Assembly: GCA_963995525.1 (NCBI GenBank)
Contig: OZ023205.1
Coordinates: 69,980,145-70,044,144, forward strand
Origin: Escarpia spicata
Taxonomy: Eukaryota; Annelida; Polychaeta; Sabellida; Siboglinidae
Length of the DNA: 64,000 nt
Reading direction: 5' to 3'
The notes under the pieces were generated by a model that was not told where the DNA came from, made no database searches, and saw only the letters and a list, made by a program, of their open reading frames with translations. Shown here one piece after another: positions 11,168-24,390 of this stretch (the first letter of the stretch is position 1; the number at the start of each line of letters is the position of its first letter). Both the position numbers and the translations under genes were made by a program.

Positions 11168-13221
11168 CACAAATTGTTGTCCTAACCCCCCTTAAAATAA
11201 CCATACTTTTACACAGGCGCAGATCTCTGCTTGATACAGAGTGTCCAAACATCGCCACACGTCAATTACTTGGCCACTGTGTATTTCGCTGATGTATACA
11301 CATTATTGGAAACAAGATATACTACTGGCAAAATAGTTAATTTCAGAAAGAAACAAACGTTTGACAAGGACATCCAAGACACGTGATAAAGGTTGTTGAC
11401 AGTTGTGGCACCCAGTATCTCTCCAAGTACATCAACGAGTCCATTGTCCTAATCATATTTTATTTAAACATCGCCAAATTCTTACAAGGGTACTAACAAA
11501 CATTTCTGATGTTAAATATACGGATATAACGTAAAAATACCAGTGGTAAAAACAGCTTCTTGTCAGAGTAATTGACGTCAGCCTACAGTTAGTTTAAGCT
11601 GCCTTGCCTTGTGCAAACTTCGGTATAATTCGGTTATATTAGAGTGGAAAAGCACACGATCGTTGAAAATGATAGCATGCCAGTCCATGTACACAATTTC
11701 AACATATGACCCTTCTCTTAGGTGACTAGTTTTAATTTTTATGGCTAAAAATGAACTAATTCGGATCATTGCGGTCGCTGCACATTTGGAGAGTCACACA
11801 CTGTTATGATATTCTCTGTTACATTCGTGGTATATTTATGTAGATTCTCAATTGTTCTTCTTGTCTCAGTTAGTGTATGGATGTTGCTATAAAAAATAGG
11901 TGCTAGATGCCTGATTAGTAGAAGTGTGTGGACAACTGGCTTCCTATGGTGGCCAACATTTCACTAAAATTAGGGCCGTGTTGGGGGGGGGGGGAATAAA
12001 ATGTTGCCTGCTTGCCCATTATTGCTTATTGTGCGATCCAAGTATCATATATATAAAAGTGCAATATAATTAGGAAGGACAAGTTGGAACAGCAGAAACA
12101 CCCACGTTAGTATTGGGGTTATGAAACACGCATTTATAGATATCGCTTACAAAAATATAAATGATATAACTAAGGCGAAATTCATCCTACTGGAAATATG
12201 TCAATATTGTTGCACATGATGTAGATTTAAAAGAAACTCCACGCCCTGACACATATACACTTTTTACACAAGCTTTCGTGGTACTCAGTATCATAGAACA
12301 TGCTTGGAATGTACTTTTTTAACTTTCACGCCACCAAAATTATCACTTTATTTTCCATGCATATCACATAATAACTGGCTTATTAATTACTTTTAAAACT
12401 TCTTTTAGATGTAATACTAACAGTATGCAATAGCTGCACGATATTCTGGCCTACACCAGCTTCCAAATACAGCCGAAAAACCATCACCCGTCGCTCAAAT
12501 CACATTTTGGCAGTTTTTGTGATAAAACGGGCGTATTTCTAATTGATCTCCTGAATCTTGCAAATCTTCACGAAAGTTTGATTTATATCAAGCCATACAT
12601 ATAACTAGATTAACCACAAAGGGAAATTTGCACTGCCTCAATAACAATTAAAATATGCGTCATCAAACTGTGCACACCTCCAAGCTAAACAGCGCCTTGA
12701 GTTGGTTTAAACATGCTTATTCGGTAATTTATATTACATACGACGTTTGCCTGGTATGAATGGTACTGAGCACAGCATACAGGCCAACACAGTATCTTAC
12801 CGATATGGGAATAAAATATATAGAATATTAACGAAATATATTTTTGGGTAATTTTTCATAAAATGTTGTATTCTTTTGCAAAAAATACACAAAATCATTA
12901 TTTTAAGCAGCATTTTATTGGACATGCACGTTGCAAATCTTCACGAATTTTGGTATAACATAATGCCCACCAACTATGCTAAATAATCTGAGGCAATCAT
13001 GACCTATACGTCATTCGTGTGCGACACCAGTAGGTGTCAAAAGCACAAGTCAGGCATTTCAACAATATTCACAGTATTGAAAGGCACAGAGGCGTCTTTT
13101 GATGGTAACTACAATTATATTGTAGATAACGGGCTAAAATGCTGGGTGTAAATTGAGGTATATACATAGTACATTATGAAAACAAAACTGGGATGCCCAG
13201 TGGAACGTGTATCTTGCGTCA
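11168..13221 (+). repeat. Satellite unit U6, empty
   Basis: Copy of U3 carrying all five U3-specific variants. G tract of 12 at 11983-11994, L-b, R-g. Private change TTTTTGGGTAAT near 12845. Confidence 0.95.
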
Positions 13222-15277
13222 CACAAATTGTTGTCCTAACCCCCCTTAAAATAACCATACTTTTACACAGGCGCAGATCTCTGCTTGATACAGAGTGTCC
13301 AAACATCGCCACACGTCAATTACTTGGCCACTGTGTATTTCGCTGATGTATACACATTATTGGAAACAAGAGATACTACTGGCAAAATAGTTAATTTCAG
13401 AAAGAAACAAACGTTTGACAAGGACATCCAAGACACGTGATAAAGGTTGTTGACAGTTGTGGCACCCAGTATCTCTCCAAGTACATCAACGAGTCCATTG
13501 TCCTAATCATATTTTATTTAAACATCGCCAAATTCTTACAAGGGTACTAACAAACATTTCTGATGTTAAATATACGGATATAACGTAAAAATACCAGTGG
13601 TAAAAACAGCTTCTTGTCAGAGTAATTGACGTCAGCCTACAGTTAGTTTAAGCTGCCTTGCCTTGTGCAAACTTCGGTATAATTCGGTTATATTAGAGCT
13701 GAAAAGCACACGATCGTTGAAAATGATAGCATGCCAGTCCATGTACACAATTTCAACATATGACCCTTCTCTTAGGTGACTAGTTTTAATTTTTATGGCT
13801 AAAAATGAACTAATTCGGATCATTGCGGTCGCTGCACATTTGGAGAGTCACACACTGTTATGATATTCTCTGTTACATTCGTGGTATATTTATGTAGATT
13901 CTCAATTGTTCTTCTTGTCTCAGTTAGTGTATGGATGTTGCTATAAAAAATAGGTGCTAGATGCCTGATTAGTAGAAGTGTGTGGACAACTGGCTTCCTA
14001 TGGTGGCCAACATTTCACTAAAATTAGGGCCGTGTTGGGGGGGGGGGGGGGAATAAAATGTTGCCTGCTTGCCCATTATTGCTTATTGTGCGATCCAAGT
14101 ATCATATATATAAAAGTGCCATATAATTAGGAAGGACAAGATGGAACAGCAGAAACACCCACGTTAGTATTGGGGTTATGAAACACGCATTTATAGATAT
14201 CGCTTACAAAAATATAAATGATATAACTAAGGCGAAATTCATCCTACTGGAAATATGTCAATATTGTTGCACATGATGTAGATTTAAAAGAAACTCCACG
14301 CCCTGACACATATACACTTTTTACACAAGCTTTCGTGGTACTCAGTATCATAGAACATGCTTGGAATGTACTTTTTAACTTTCACGCCACCAAAATTATC
14401 ACTTTATTTTCCATGCATATCACATAATAACTGGCTTATTAATTACTTTTAAAACTTCTTTTAGATGTAATACTAACAGTATGCAATAGCTGCACGATAT
14501 TCTGGCCTACACCAGCTTCCAAATACAGCCGAAAAACCATCACCCGTCGCTCAAATCACATTTTGGCAGTTTTTGTGATAAACCGGGCGTATTTCTAATT
14601 GATCTCCTGAATCTTGCAAATCTTCACGAAAGTTTGATTTATATCAAGCCATACATATAACTAGATTAACCACAAAGGGAAATTTGCACTGCCTCAATAA
14701 CAATTAAAATATGCGTCATCAAACTGTGCACACCTCCAAGCTAAACAGCGCCTTGAGTTGGTTTAAACATGCTTATTCGGTACTTTATATTACATACGAC
14801 GTTTCCCTGGTATGAATGGTACTGAGCACAGCATACAGGCCAACACAGTATCTTACCGATATGGGAATAACATATATAGAATATTAACGAAATATATTTT
14901 TTGGTAATTTTTCATAAAATGTTGTATTCTTTTGCAAAAAATACACAAAATCATTATTTTAAGCAGCATTTTATTGGACATGCACGTTGCAAATCTTCAC
15001 GAATTTTGGTATAACATAATGCCCACCAACTATGTTAAATAATCTGAGGCAATCATGACCTATACGTCATTCGTGTTAGACTCCAGTAGGTGTCAAAAGC
15101 ACAAGTCAGTCATTTCAACAATATTCACAGTATTGAAAGGCACAGAGGCGTCTTTTGATGGTAACTACAATTATATTGTAGATAACGGGCTAAAATGCTG
15201 GGTGTAAATTGAGGTATATACATAGTACATTATGAAAACAAAACTGGGATGCCCAGTGGAACGTGTATCTTGCGTCA
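13222..15277 (+). repeat. Satellite unit U7, empty
   Basis: Copy of U4 (GACAAGATGG, AACCGGGCG). G tract of 15 at 14037-14051, L-b, R-t. Private changes GTTTCCCTGG near 14801 and CTATGTTAAA near 15031. Confidence 0.95.
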
Positions 15278-17779
15278 CACAAATTGTTGTCCTAACCCCC
15301 CTTAAAATAACCATACTTTTACACAGGCGCAGATCTCTGCTTGATACAGAGTGTCCAAACATCGCCACACGTCAATTACTTGGCCACTGTGTATTTCGCT
15401 GATGTATACACATTATTGGAAACAAGAGATACTACTGGCAAAATAGTTAATTTCAGAAAGAAACAAACGTTTGACAAGGACATCCAAGACACGTGATAAA
15501 GGTTGTTGACAGTTGTGGCACCCAGTATCTGTTCAAGTACATCAACGAGTCCATTGTCCTAATCATATTTTATTTAAACATCGCCAAATTCTTACAAGGG
15601 TACTAACAAACATTTCTGATGTTAAATATACGGTTATAACGTAAAAATACCAGTGGTAAAAACAGCTTCTTGTCAGAGTAATTGACGTCAGCCTACAGTT
15701 AGTTTAAGCTGCCTTGCCTTGTGCAAACTTCGGTATAATTCGGTTATATTAGAGCTGAAAAGCACACGATCGATGAAAATGATAGCATGCCAGTCCATGT
15801 ACACAATTTCAACATATGACCCTTCTCTTAGGTGACTAGTTTTAATTTTTATGGCTAAAAATGAACTAATTCGGATCATTGCGGTCGCTGCACATTTGGA
15901 GAGTCACACACTGTTATGATATTCTCTGTTAAATTCGTGGTATATTTATGTAGATTCTCAATTGTTCTTCTTGTCTCAGTTAGTGTATGGATGTTGCTAT
16001 AAAAAATAGGTGCTAGATGCCTGATTAGTAGAAGTGTGTGGACAACTGGCTTCCTATGGTGGCCAACATTTCACTAAAATTAGGGCCGTGTTGGGGGGGG
16101 GGAATAAAATGTTGCCTGCTTGCCCATTATTGCTTATTGTGCGATCCAAGTATCATATATATAAAAGTGCCATATAATTAGGAAGGACAAGTTGGAACAG
16201 CAGAAATACCCACGTTAGTATTGGGGTTATGAAACACGCATTTATAGATATCGCTTACAAAAATATAAATGATATAACTAAGGCGAAATTCATCCTACTG
16301 GAAATATGTCAATATATTTGCACATGATGTAGATTTAAAAGAAACTCCACGCCCTGACACATATACACTTTTTACACAAGCTTTCGTGGTACTCAGTATC
16401 ATAGAACATGCTTGGAATGTACTTTTTAACTTTCACGCCACCAAAATTATCACTTTATTTTCCATGCATATCACATAATAACTGGCTTATTAATTACTTT
16501 TAAAACTTCTTTTAGATGTAATACTAACAGTATGCAATAGCTGCACGATATTCTGGCCTACACCAGCTTCCAAATACAGCCGAAAAACCATCACCCGTCG
16601 CTCAAATCACATTTTGGCAGTTTTTGTGATAAAACGGGCGTATTTCTAATTTGGGGTAAGACCACATTTAAATTTTACATAGGCGGCCATTATAACGTTT
16701 CCTTCATTTCCTGCTAAATTTGATGAACACTTTTCTTGAAAATTTCACAGCATATTTAACCTCCATTGACACAAGTGCTGTGGAAAACTCGTAAAATTCT
16801 CATACCTCAGTTTTCAGAAAAATCCACCCAAACCTGACACCCTTCAATTTCGCCCCAATCTGGTGACGGATTTTGAAATATTGGTGCGTTCTGCAAAATA
16901 GCCATTGTGCGAATATGCGAGCGACTAGCGTATGTTTATTGCTACCTCGTGAAAGATCTAATGTAGTAGTACATTTAGTATTCACTGGACTGACATGTGC
17001 CATGCCAAAGTGCTCGAACAAAATTCACACATGACACCAAAACGGTATTTTCAAGGGCACTCTTTCGGCGGACGAATCCTTAATGTGGTCTTACCCCAAA
17101 TAGATCTCCTGAATCTTGCAAATCTTCACGAAAGTTTGATTTATATCAAGCCATACATATAACTAGATTAACCACAAAGGGAAATTTGCACTGCCTCAAT
17201 AACAATTAAAATATGCGTCATCAAACTGTGCACACCTCCAAGCTAAACAGCGCCTTGAGTTGGTTTAAACATGCTTATTCGGTACTTTATATTACATACG
17301 ACGTTTGCCTGGTATGAATGGTACTGAGCACAGCATACAGGCCAACACAGTATCTTACCGATATGGGAATAAAATATATAGAATATTAACGAAATATATT
17401 TTTTGGTAATTTTTCATAAAATGTTGTATTCTTTTGCAAAAAATACACAAAATCATTATTTTAAGCAGCATTTTATTGGACATGCACGTTGCAAATCTTC
17501 ACGAATTTTGGTATAACATAATGCCCACCAACTATGCTAAATAATCTGAGGCAATCATGACCTATACGTCATTCGTGTGCGACACCAGTAGGTGTCAAAA
17601 GCACAAGTCAGGCATTTCAACAATATTCACAGTATTGAAAGGCACAGAGGCGTCTTTTGATGGTAACTACAATTATATTGTAGATAACGGGCTAAAATGC
17701 TGGGTGTAAATTGAGGTATATACATAGTACATTATGAAAACAAAACTGGGATGCCCAGTGGAACGTGTATCTTGCGTCA
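15278..17779 (+). repeat. Satellite unit U8, filled
   Basis: L-a with CTGTTC, G tract of 10 at 16093-16102, element at 16649-17101, R-g. It follows U7 as U5 follows U4 and begins a third, incomplete trimer. It has CTAAACAGC where U2 and U5 have CTAAATAGC. Confidence 0.95.
16649..17101. mobile_element. MITE-like element in U8 (453 bp)
   Basis: Intact inverted ends and the same flanks (CTA on the left, AGATCTCC on the right). No difference from the U2 copy noticed. Confidence 0.85.
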
Positions 17780-19833
17780 CACAAATTGTTGTCCTAACCC
17801 CCCTTAAAATAACCATACTTTTACACAGGCGCAGATCTCTGCTTGATACAGAGTGTCCAAACATCGCCACACGTCAATTACTTGGCCACTGTGTATTTCG
17901 CTGATGTATACACATTATTGGAAACAAGAGATACTACTGGCAAAATAGTTAATTTCAGAAAGAAACAAACGTTTGACAAGGACATCCAAGACACGTGATA
18001 AAGGTTGTTGACAGTTGTGGCACCCAGTATCTCTCCAAGTACATCAACGAGTCCATTGTCCTAATCATATTTTATTTAAACATCGCCAAATTCTTACAAG
18101 GGTACTAACAAACATTTCTGATGTTAAATATACGGATATAACGTAAAAATACCAGTGGTAAAAACAGCTTCTTGTCAGAGTAATTGACGTCAGCCTACAG
18201 TTAGTTTAAGCTGCCTTGCCTTGTGCAAACTTCGGTATAATTCGGTTATATTAGAGCTGAAAAGCACACGATCGTTGAAAATGATAGCATGCCAGTCCAT
18301 GTACACAATTTCAACATATGACCCTTCTCTTAGGTGACTAGTTTTAATTTTTATGGCTAAAAATGAACTAATTCGGATCATTGCGGTCGCTGCACATTTG
18401 GAGAGTCACACACTGTTATGATATTCTCTGTTACATTCGTGGTATATTTATGTAGATTCTCAATTGTTCTTCTTGTCTCAGTTAGTGTATGGATGTTGCT
18501 ATAAAAAATAGGTGCTAGATGCCTGATTAGTAGAAGTGTGTGGACAACTGGCTTCCTATGGTGGCCAACATTTCACTAAAATTAGGGCCGTGTTGGGGGG
18601 GGGGGGGAATAAAATGTTGCCTGCTTGCCCATTATTGCTTATTGTGCGATCCAAGTATCATATATATAAAAGTGCCATATAATTAGGAAGGACAAGTTGG
18701 AACAGCAGAAACACCCACGTTAGTATTGGGGTTATGAAACACGCATTTATAGATATCGCTTACAAAAATATAAATGATATAACTAAGGCGAAATTCATCC
18801 TACTGGAAATATGTCAATATTGTTGCACATGATGTAGATTTAAAAGAAACTCCACGCCCTGACACATATACACTTTTTACACAAGCTTTCGTGGTACTCA
18901 GTATCATAGAACATGCTTGGAATGTACTTTTTAACTTTCACGCCACCAAAATTATCACTTTATTTTCCATGCATATCACATAATAACTGGCTTATTAATT
19001 ACTTTTAAAACTTCTTTTAGATGTAATACTAACAGTATGCAATAGCTGCACGATATTCTGGCCTACACCAGCTTCCAAATACAGCCGAAAAACCATCACC
19101 CGTCGCTCAAATCACATTTTGGCAGTTTTTGTGATAAAACGGGCGTATTTCTAATTGATCTCCTGAATCTTGCAAATCTTCACGAAAGTTTGATTTATAT
19201 CAAGCCATACATATAACTAGATTAACCACAAAGGGAAATTTGCACTGCCTCAATAACAATTAAAATATGCGTCATCAAACTGTGCACACCTCCAAGCTAA
19301 ACAGCGCCTTGAGTTGGTTTAAACATGCTTATTCGGTACTTTATATTACATACGACGTTTGCCTGGTATGAATGGTACTGAGCACAGCATACAGGCCAAC
19401 ACAGTATCTTACCGATATGGGAATAACATATATAGAATATTAACGAAATATATTTTTTGGTAATTTTTCATAAAATGTTGTATTCTTTTGCAAAAAATAC
19501 ACAAAATCATTATTTTAAGCAGCATTTTATTGGACATGCACGTTGCAAATCTTCACGAATTTTGGTATAACATAATGCCCACCAACTATGCTAAATAATC
19601 TGAGGCAATCATGACCTATACGTCATTCGTGTGCGACACCAGTAGGTGTCAAAAGCACAAGTCAGGCATTTCAACAATATTCACAGTATTGAAAGGCACA
19701 GAGGCGTCTTTTGATGGTAACTACAATTATATTGTAGATAACGGGCTAAAATGCTGGGTGTAAATTGAGGTATATACATAGTACATTATGAAAACAAAAC
19801 TGGGATGCCCAGTGGAACGTGTATCTTGCGTCA
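17780..19833 (+). repeat. Satellite unit U9, empty
   Basis: L-b, GAATAACATA, R-g, G tract of 13 at 18595-18607. The same marker combination occurs in U10, U13 and U14. Confidence 0.95.
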
Positions 19834-21884
19834 CACAAATTGTTGTCCTAACCCCCCTTAAAATAACCATACTTTTACACAGGCGCAGATCTCTGCTTGA
19901 TACAGAGTGTCCAAACATCGCCACACGTCAATTACTTGGCCACTGTGTATTTCGCTGATGTATACACATTATTGGAAACAAGAGATACTACTGGCAAAAT
20001 AGTTAATTTCAGAAAGAAACAAACGTTTGACAAGGACATCCAAGACACGTGATAAAGGTTGTTGACAGTTGTGGCACCCAGTATCTCTCCAAGTACATCA
20101 ACGAGTCCATTGTCCTAATCATATTTTATTTAAACATCGCCAAATTCTTACAAGGGTACTAACAAACATTTCTGATGTTAAATATACGGATATAACGTAA
20201 AAATACCAGTGGTAAAAACAGCTTCTTGTCAGAGTAATTGACGTCAGCCTACAGTTAGTTTAAGCTGCCTTGCCTTGTGCAAACTTCGGTATAATTCGGT
20301 TATATTAGAGCTGAAAAGCACACGATCGTTGAAAATGATAGCATGCCAGTCCATGTACACAATTTCAACATATGACCCTTCTCTTAGGTGACTAGTTTTA
20401 ATTTTTATGGCTAAAAATGAACTAATTCGGATCATTGCGGTCGCTGCACATTTGGAGAGTCACACACTGTTATGATATTCTCTGTTACATTCGTGGTATA
20501 TTTATGTAGATTCTCAATTGTTCTTCTTGTCTCAGTTAGTGTATGGATGTTGCTATAAAAAATAGGTGCTAGATGCCTGATTAGTAGAAGTGTGTGGACA
20601 ACTGGCTTCCTATGGTGGCCAACATTTCACTAAAATTAGGGCCGTGTTGGGGGGGGGGAATAAAATGTTGCCTGCTTGCCCATTATTGCTTATTGTGCGA
20701 TCCAAGTATCATATATATAAAAGTGCCATATAATTAGGAAGGACAAGTTGGAACAGCAGAAACACCCACGTTAGTATTGGGGTTATGAAACACGCATTTA
20801 TAGATATCGCTTACAAAAATATAAATGATATAACTAAGGCGAAATTCATCCTACTGGAAATATGTCAATATTGTTGCACATGATGTAGATTTAAAAGAAA
20901 CTCCACGCCCTGACACATATACACTTTTTACACAAGCTTTCGTGGTACTCAGTATCATAGAACATGCTTGGAATGTACTTTTTAACTTTCACGCCACCAA
21001 AATTATCACTTTATTTTCCATGCATATCACATAATAACTGGCTTATTAATTACTTTTAAAACTTCTTTTAGATGTAATACTAACAGTATGCAATAGCTGC
21101 ACGATATTCTGGCCTACACCAGCTTCCAAATACAGCCGAAAAACCATCACCCGTCGCTCAAATCACATTTTGGCAGTTTTTGTGATAAAACGGGCGTATT
21201 TCTAATTGATCTCCTGAATCTTGCAAATCTTCACGAAAGTTTGATTTATATCAAGCCATACATATAACTAGATTAACCACAAAGGGAAATTTGCACTGCC
21301 TCAATAACAATTAAAATATGCGTCATCAAACTGTGCACACCTCCAAGCTAAACAGCGCCTTGAGTTGGTTTAAACATGCTTATTCGGTACTTTATATTAC
21401 ATACGACGTTTGCCTGGTATGAATGGTACTGAGCACAGCATACAGGCCAACACAGTATCTTACCGATATGGGAATAACATATATAGAATATTAACGAAAT
21501 ATATTTTTTGGTAATTTTTCATAAAATGTTGTATTCTTTTGCAAAAAATACACAAAATCATTATTTTAAGCAGCATTTTATTGGACATGCACGTTGCAAA
21601 TCTTCACGAATTTTGGTATAACATAATGCCCACCAACTATGCTAAATAATCTGAGGCAATCATGACCTATACGTCATTCGTGTGCGACACCAGTAGGTGT
21701 CAAAAGCACAAGTCAGGCATTTCAACAATATTCACAGTATTGAAAGGCACAGAGGCGTCTTTTGATGGTAACTACAATTATATTGTAGATAACGGGCTAA
21801 AATGCTGGGTGTAAATTGAGGTATATACATAGTACATTATGAAAACAAAACTGGGATGCCCAGTGGAACGTGTATCTTGCGTCA
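19834..21884 (+). repeat. Satellite unit U10, empty
   Basis: Same haplotype as U9 (L-b, GAATAACATA, R-g). G tract of 10 at 20649-20658. No private change noticed. Confidence 0.95.
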
Positions 21885-24390
21885 CACAAATTGTTGTCCT
21901 AACCCCCCTTAAAATAACCATACTTTTACACAGGCGCAGATCTCTGCTTGATACAGAGTGTCCAAACATCGCCACACGTCAATTACTTGGCCACTGTGTA
22001 TTTCGCTGATGTATACACATTATTGGAAACAAGAGATACTACTGGCAAAATAGTTAATTTCAGAAAGAAACAAACGTTTGACAAGGACATCCAAGACACG
22101 TGATAAAGGTTGTTGACAGTTGTGGCACCCAGTATCTCTCCAAGTACATCAACGAGTCCATTGTCCTAATCATATTTTATTTAAACATCGCCAAATTCTT
22201 ACAAGGGTACTAACAAACATTTCTGATGTTAAATATACGGATATAACGTAAAAATACCAGTGGTAAAAACAGCTTCTTGTCAGAGTAATTGACGTCAGCC
22301 TACAGTTAGTTTAAGCTGCCTTGCCTTGTGCAAACTTCGGTATAATTCGGTTATATTAGAGCTGAAAAGCACACGATCGTTGAAAATGATAGCATGCCAG
22401 TCCATGTACACAATTTCAACATATGACCCTTCTCTTAGGTGACTAGTTTTAATTTTTATGGCTAAAAATGAACTAATTCGGATCATTGCGGTCGCTGCAC
22501 ATTTGGAGAGTCACACACTGTTATGATATTCTCTGTTACATTCGTGGTATATTTATGTAGATTCTCAATTGTTCTTCTTGTCTCAGTTAGTGTATGGATG
22601 TTGCTATAAAAAATAGGTGCTAGATGCCTGATTAGTAGAAGTGTGTGGACAACTGGCTTCCTATGGTGGCCAACATTTCACTAAAATTAGGGCCGTGTTG
22701 GGGGGGGGGGGGGAATAAAATGTTGCCTGCTTGCCCATTATTGCTTATTGTGCGATCCAAGTATCATATATATAAAAGTGCCATATAATTAGGAAGGACA
22801 AGTTGGAACAGCAGAAACACCCACGTTAGTATTGGGGTTATGAAACACGCATTTATAGATATCGCTTACAAAAATATAAATGATATAACTAAGGCGAAAT
22901 TCATCCTACTGGAAATATGTCAATATTGTTGCACATGATGTAGATTTAAAAGAAACTCCACGCCCTGACACATATACACTTTTTACACAAGCTTTCGTGG
23001 TACTCAGTATCATAGAACATGCTTGGAATGTACTTTTTAACTTTCACGCCACCAAAATTATCACTTTATTTTCCATGCATATCACATAATAACTGGCTTA
23101 TTAATTACTTTTAAAACTTCTTTTAGATGTAATACTAACAGTATGCAATAGCTGCACGATATTCTGGCCTACACCAGCTTCCAAATACAGCCGAAAAACC
23201 ATCACCCGTCGCTCAAATCACATTTTGGCAGTTTTTGTGATAAAACGGGCGTATTTCTAATTTGGGGTAAGACCACATTTACATTTTACATAGGCGGCCA
23301 TTATAACGTTTCCTTCATTTCCTGCTAAATTTGATGAACACTTTTCTTGAAAATTTCACAGCATATTTAACCTCCATTGACACAAGTGCTGTGGAAAACT
23401 CGTAAAATTCTCATACCTCAGTTTTCAGAAAAATCCACCCAAACCTGACACCCTTCAATTTCGCCCCAATCTAGTGACGGATTTTGAAATATTGGTGCGT
23501 TCTGCAAAATAGCCATTGTGCGAATATGCGAGCGACTAGCGTATGTTTATTGCTACCTCGTGAAAGATCTAATGTAGTAGTACATTTAGTATTCACTGGA
23601 CTGACATGTGCCATGCCAAAGTGCTCGAACAAAATTCACACATGACACCAAAACGGTATTTTCAAGGGCACTCTTTCGGCGGACGAATCCTTAATGTGGT
23701 CTTACCCCAAATAGATCTCCTGAATCTTGCAAATCTTCACGAAAGTTTGATTTATATCAAGCCATACATATAACTAGATTAACCACAAAGGGAAATTTGC
23801 ACTGCCTCAATAACAATTAAAATATGCGTCATCAAACTGTGCACACCTCCAAGCTAAATAGCGCCTTGAGTTGGTTTAAACATGCTTATTCGGTACTTTA
23901 TATTACATACGACGTTTGCCTGGTATGAATGGTACTGAGCACAGCATACAGGCCAACACAGTATCTTACCGATATGGGAATAAAATATATAGAATATTAA
24001 CGAAATATATTTTTTGGTAATTTTTCATAAAATGTTGTATTCTTTTGCAAAAAATACACAAAATCATTATTTTAAGCAGCATTTTATTGGACATGCACGT
24101 TGCAAATCTTCACGAATTTTGGTATAACATAATGCCCACCAACTATGCTAAATAATCTGAGGCAATCATGACCTATACGTCATTCGTGTGCGACACCAGT
24201 AGGTGTCAAAAGCACAAGTCAGGCATTTCAACAATATTCACAGTATTGAAAGGCACAGAGGCGTCTTTTGATGGTAACTACAATTATAGTGTAGAAAACG
24301 GGCTAAAATGCTGGGTGTAAATTGAGGTATATACATAGTACATTATGAAAACAAAACTGGGATGTCCAGTGGAACGTGTATCTTGCGTCA
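21885..24390 (+). repeat. Satellite unit U11, filled
   Basis: L-b left half joined to an inserted element at 23260-23712, with G tract of 14 at 22700-22713 and R-g. Private changes: ATAGTGTAGAAAACGG near 24287, which breaks the short palindrome; GATGTCCAG near 24361; and two changes inside the element. Confidence 0.95.
23260..23712. mobile_element. MITE-like element in U11 (453 bp), short frame broken
   Basis: Intact ends. Two private changes: CACATTTACATTTT near the left end (ACATTTT for AAATTTT), and CTAGTGACGG for CTGGTGACGG at 23473. The second change puts a stop codon into the 73-codon minus-strand frame that is open in the other eleven copies. Confidence 0.85.
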
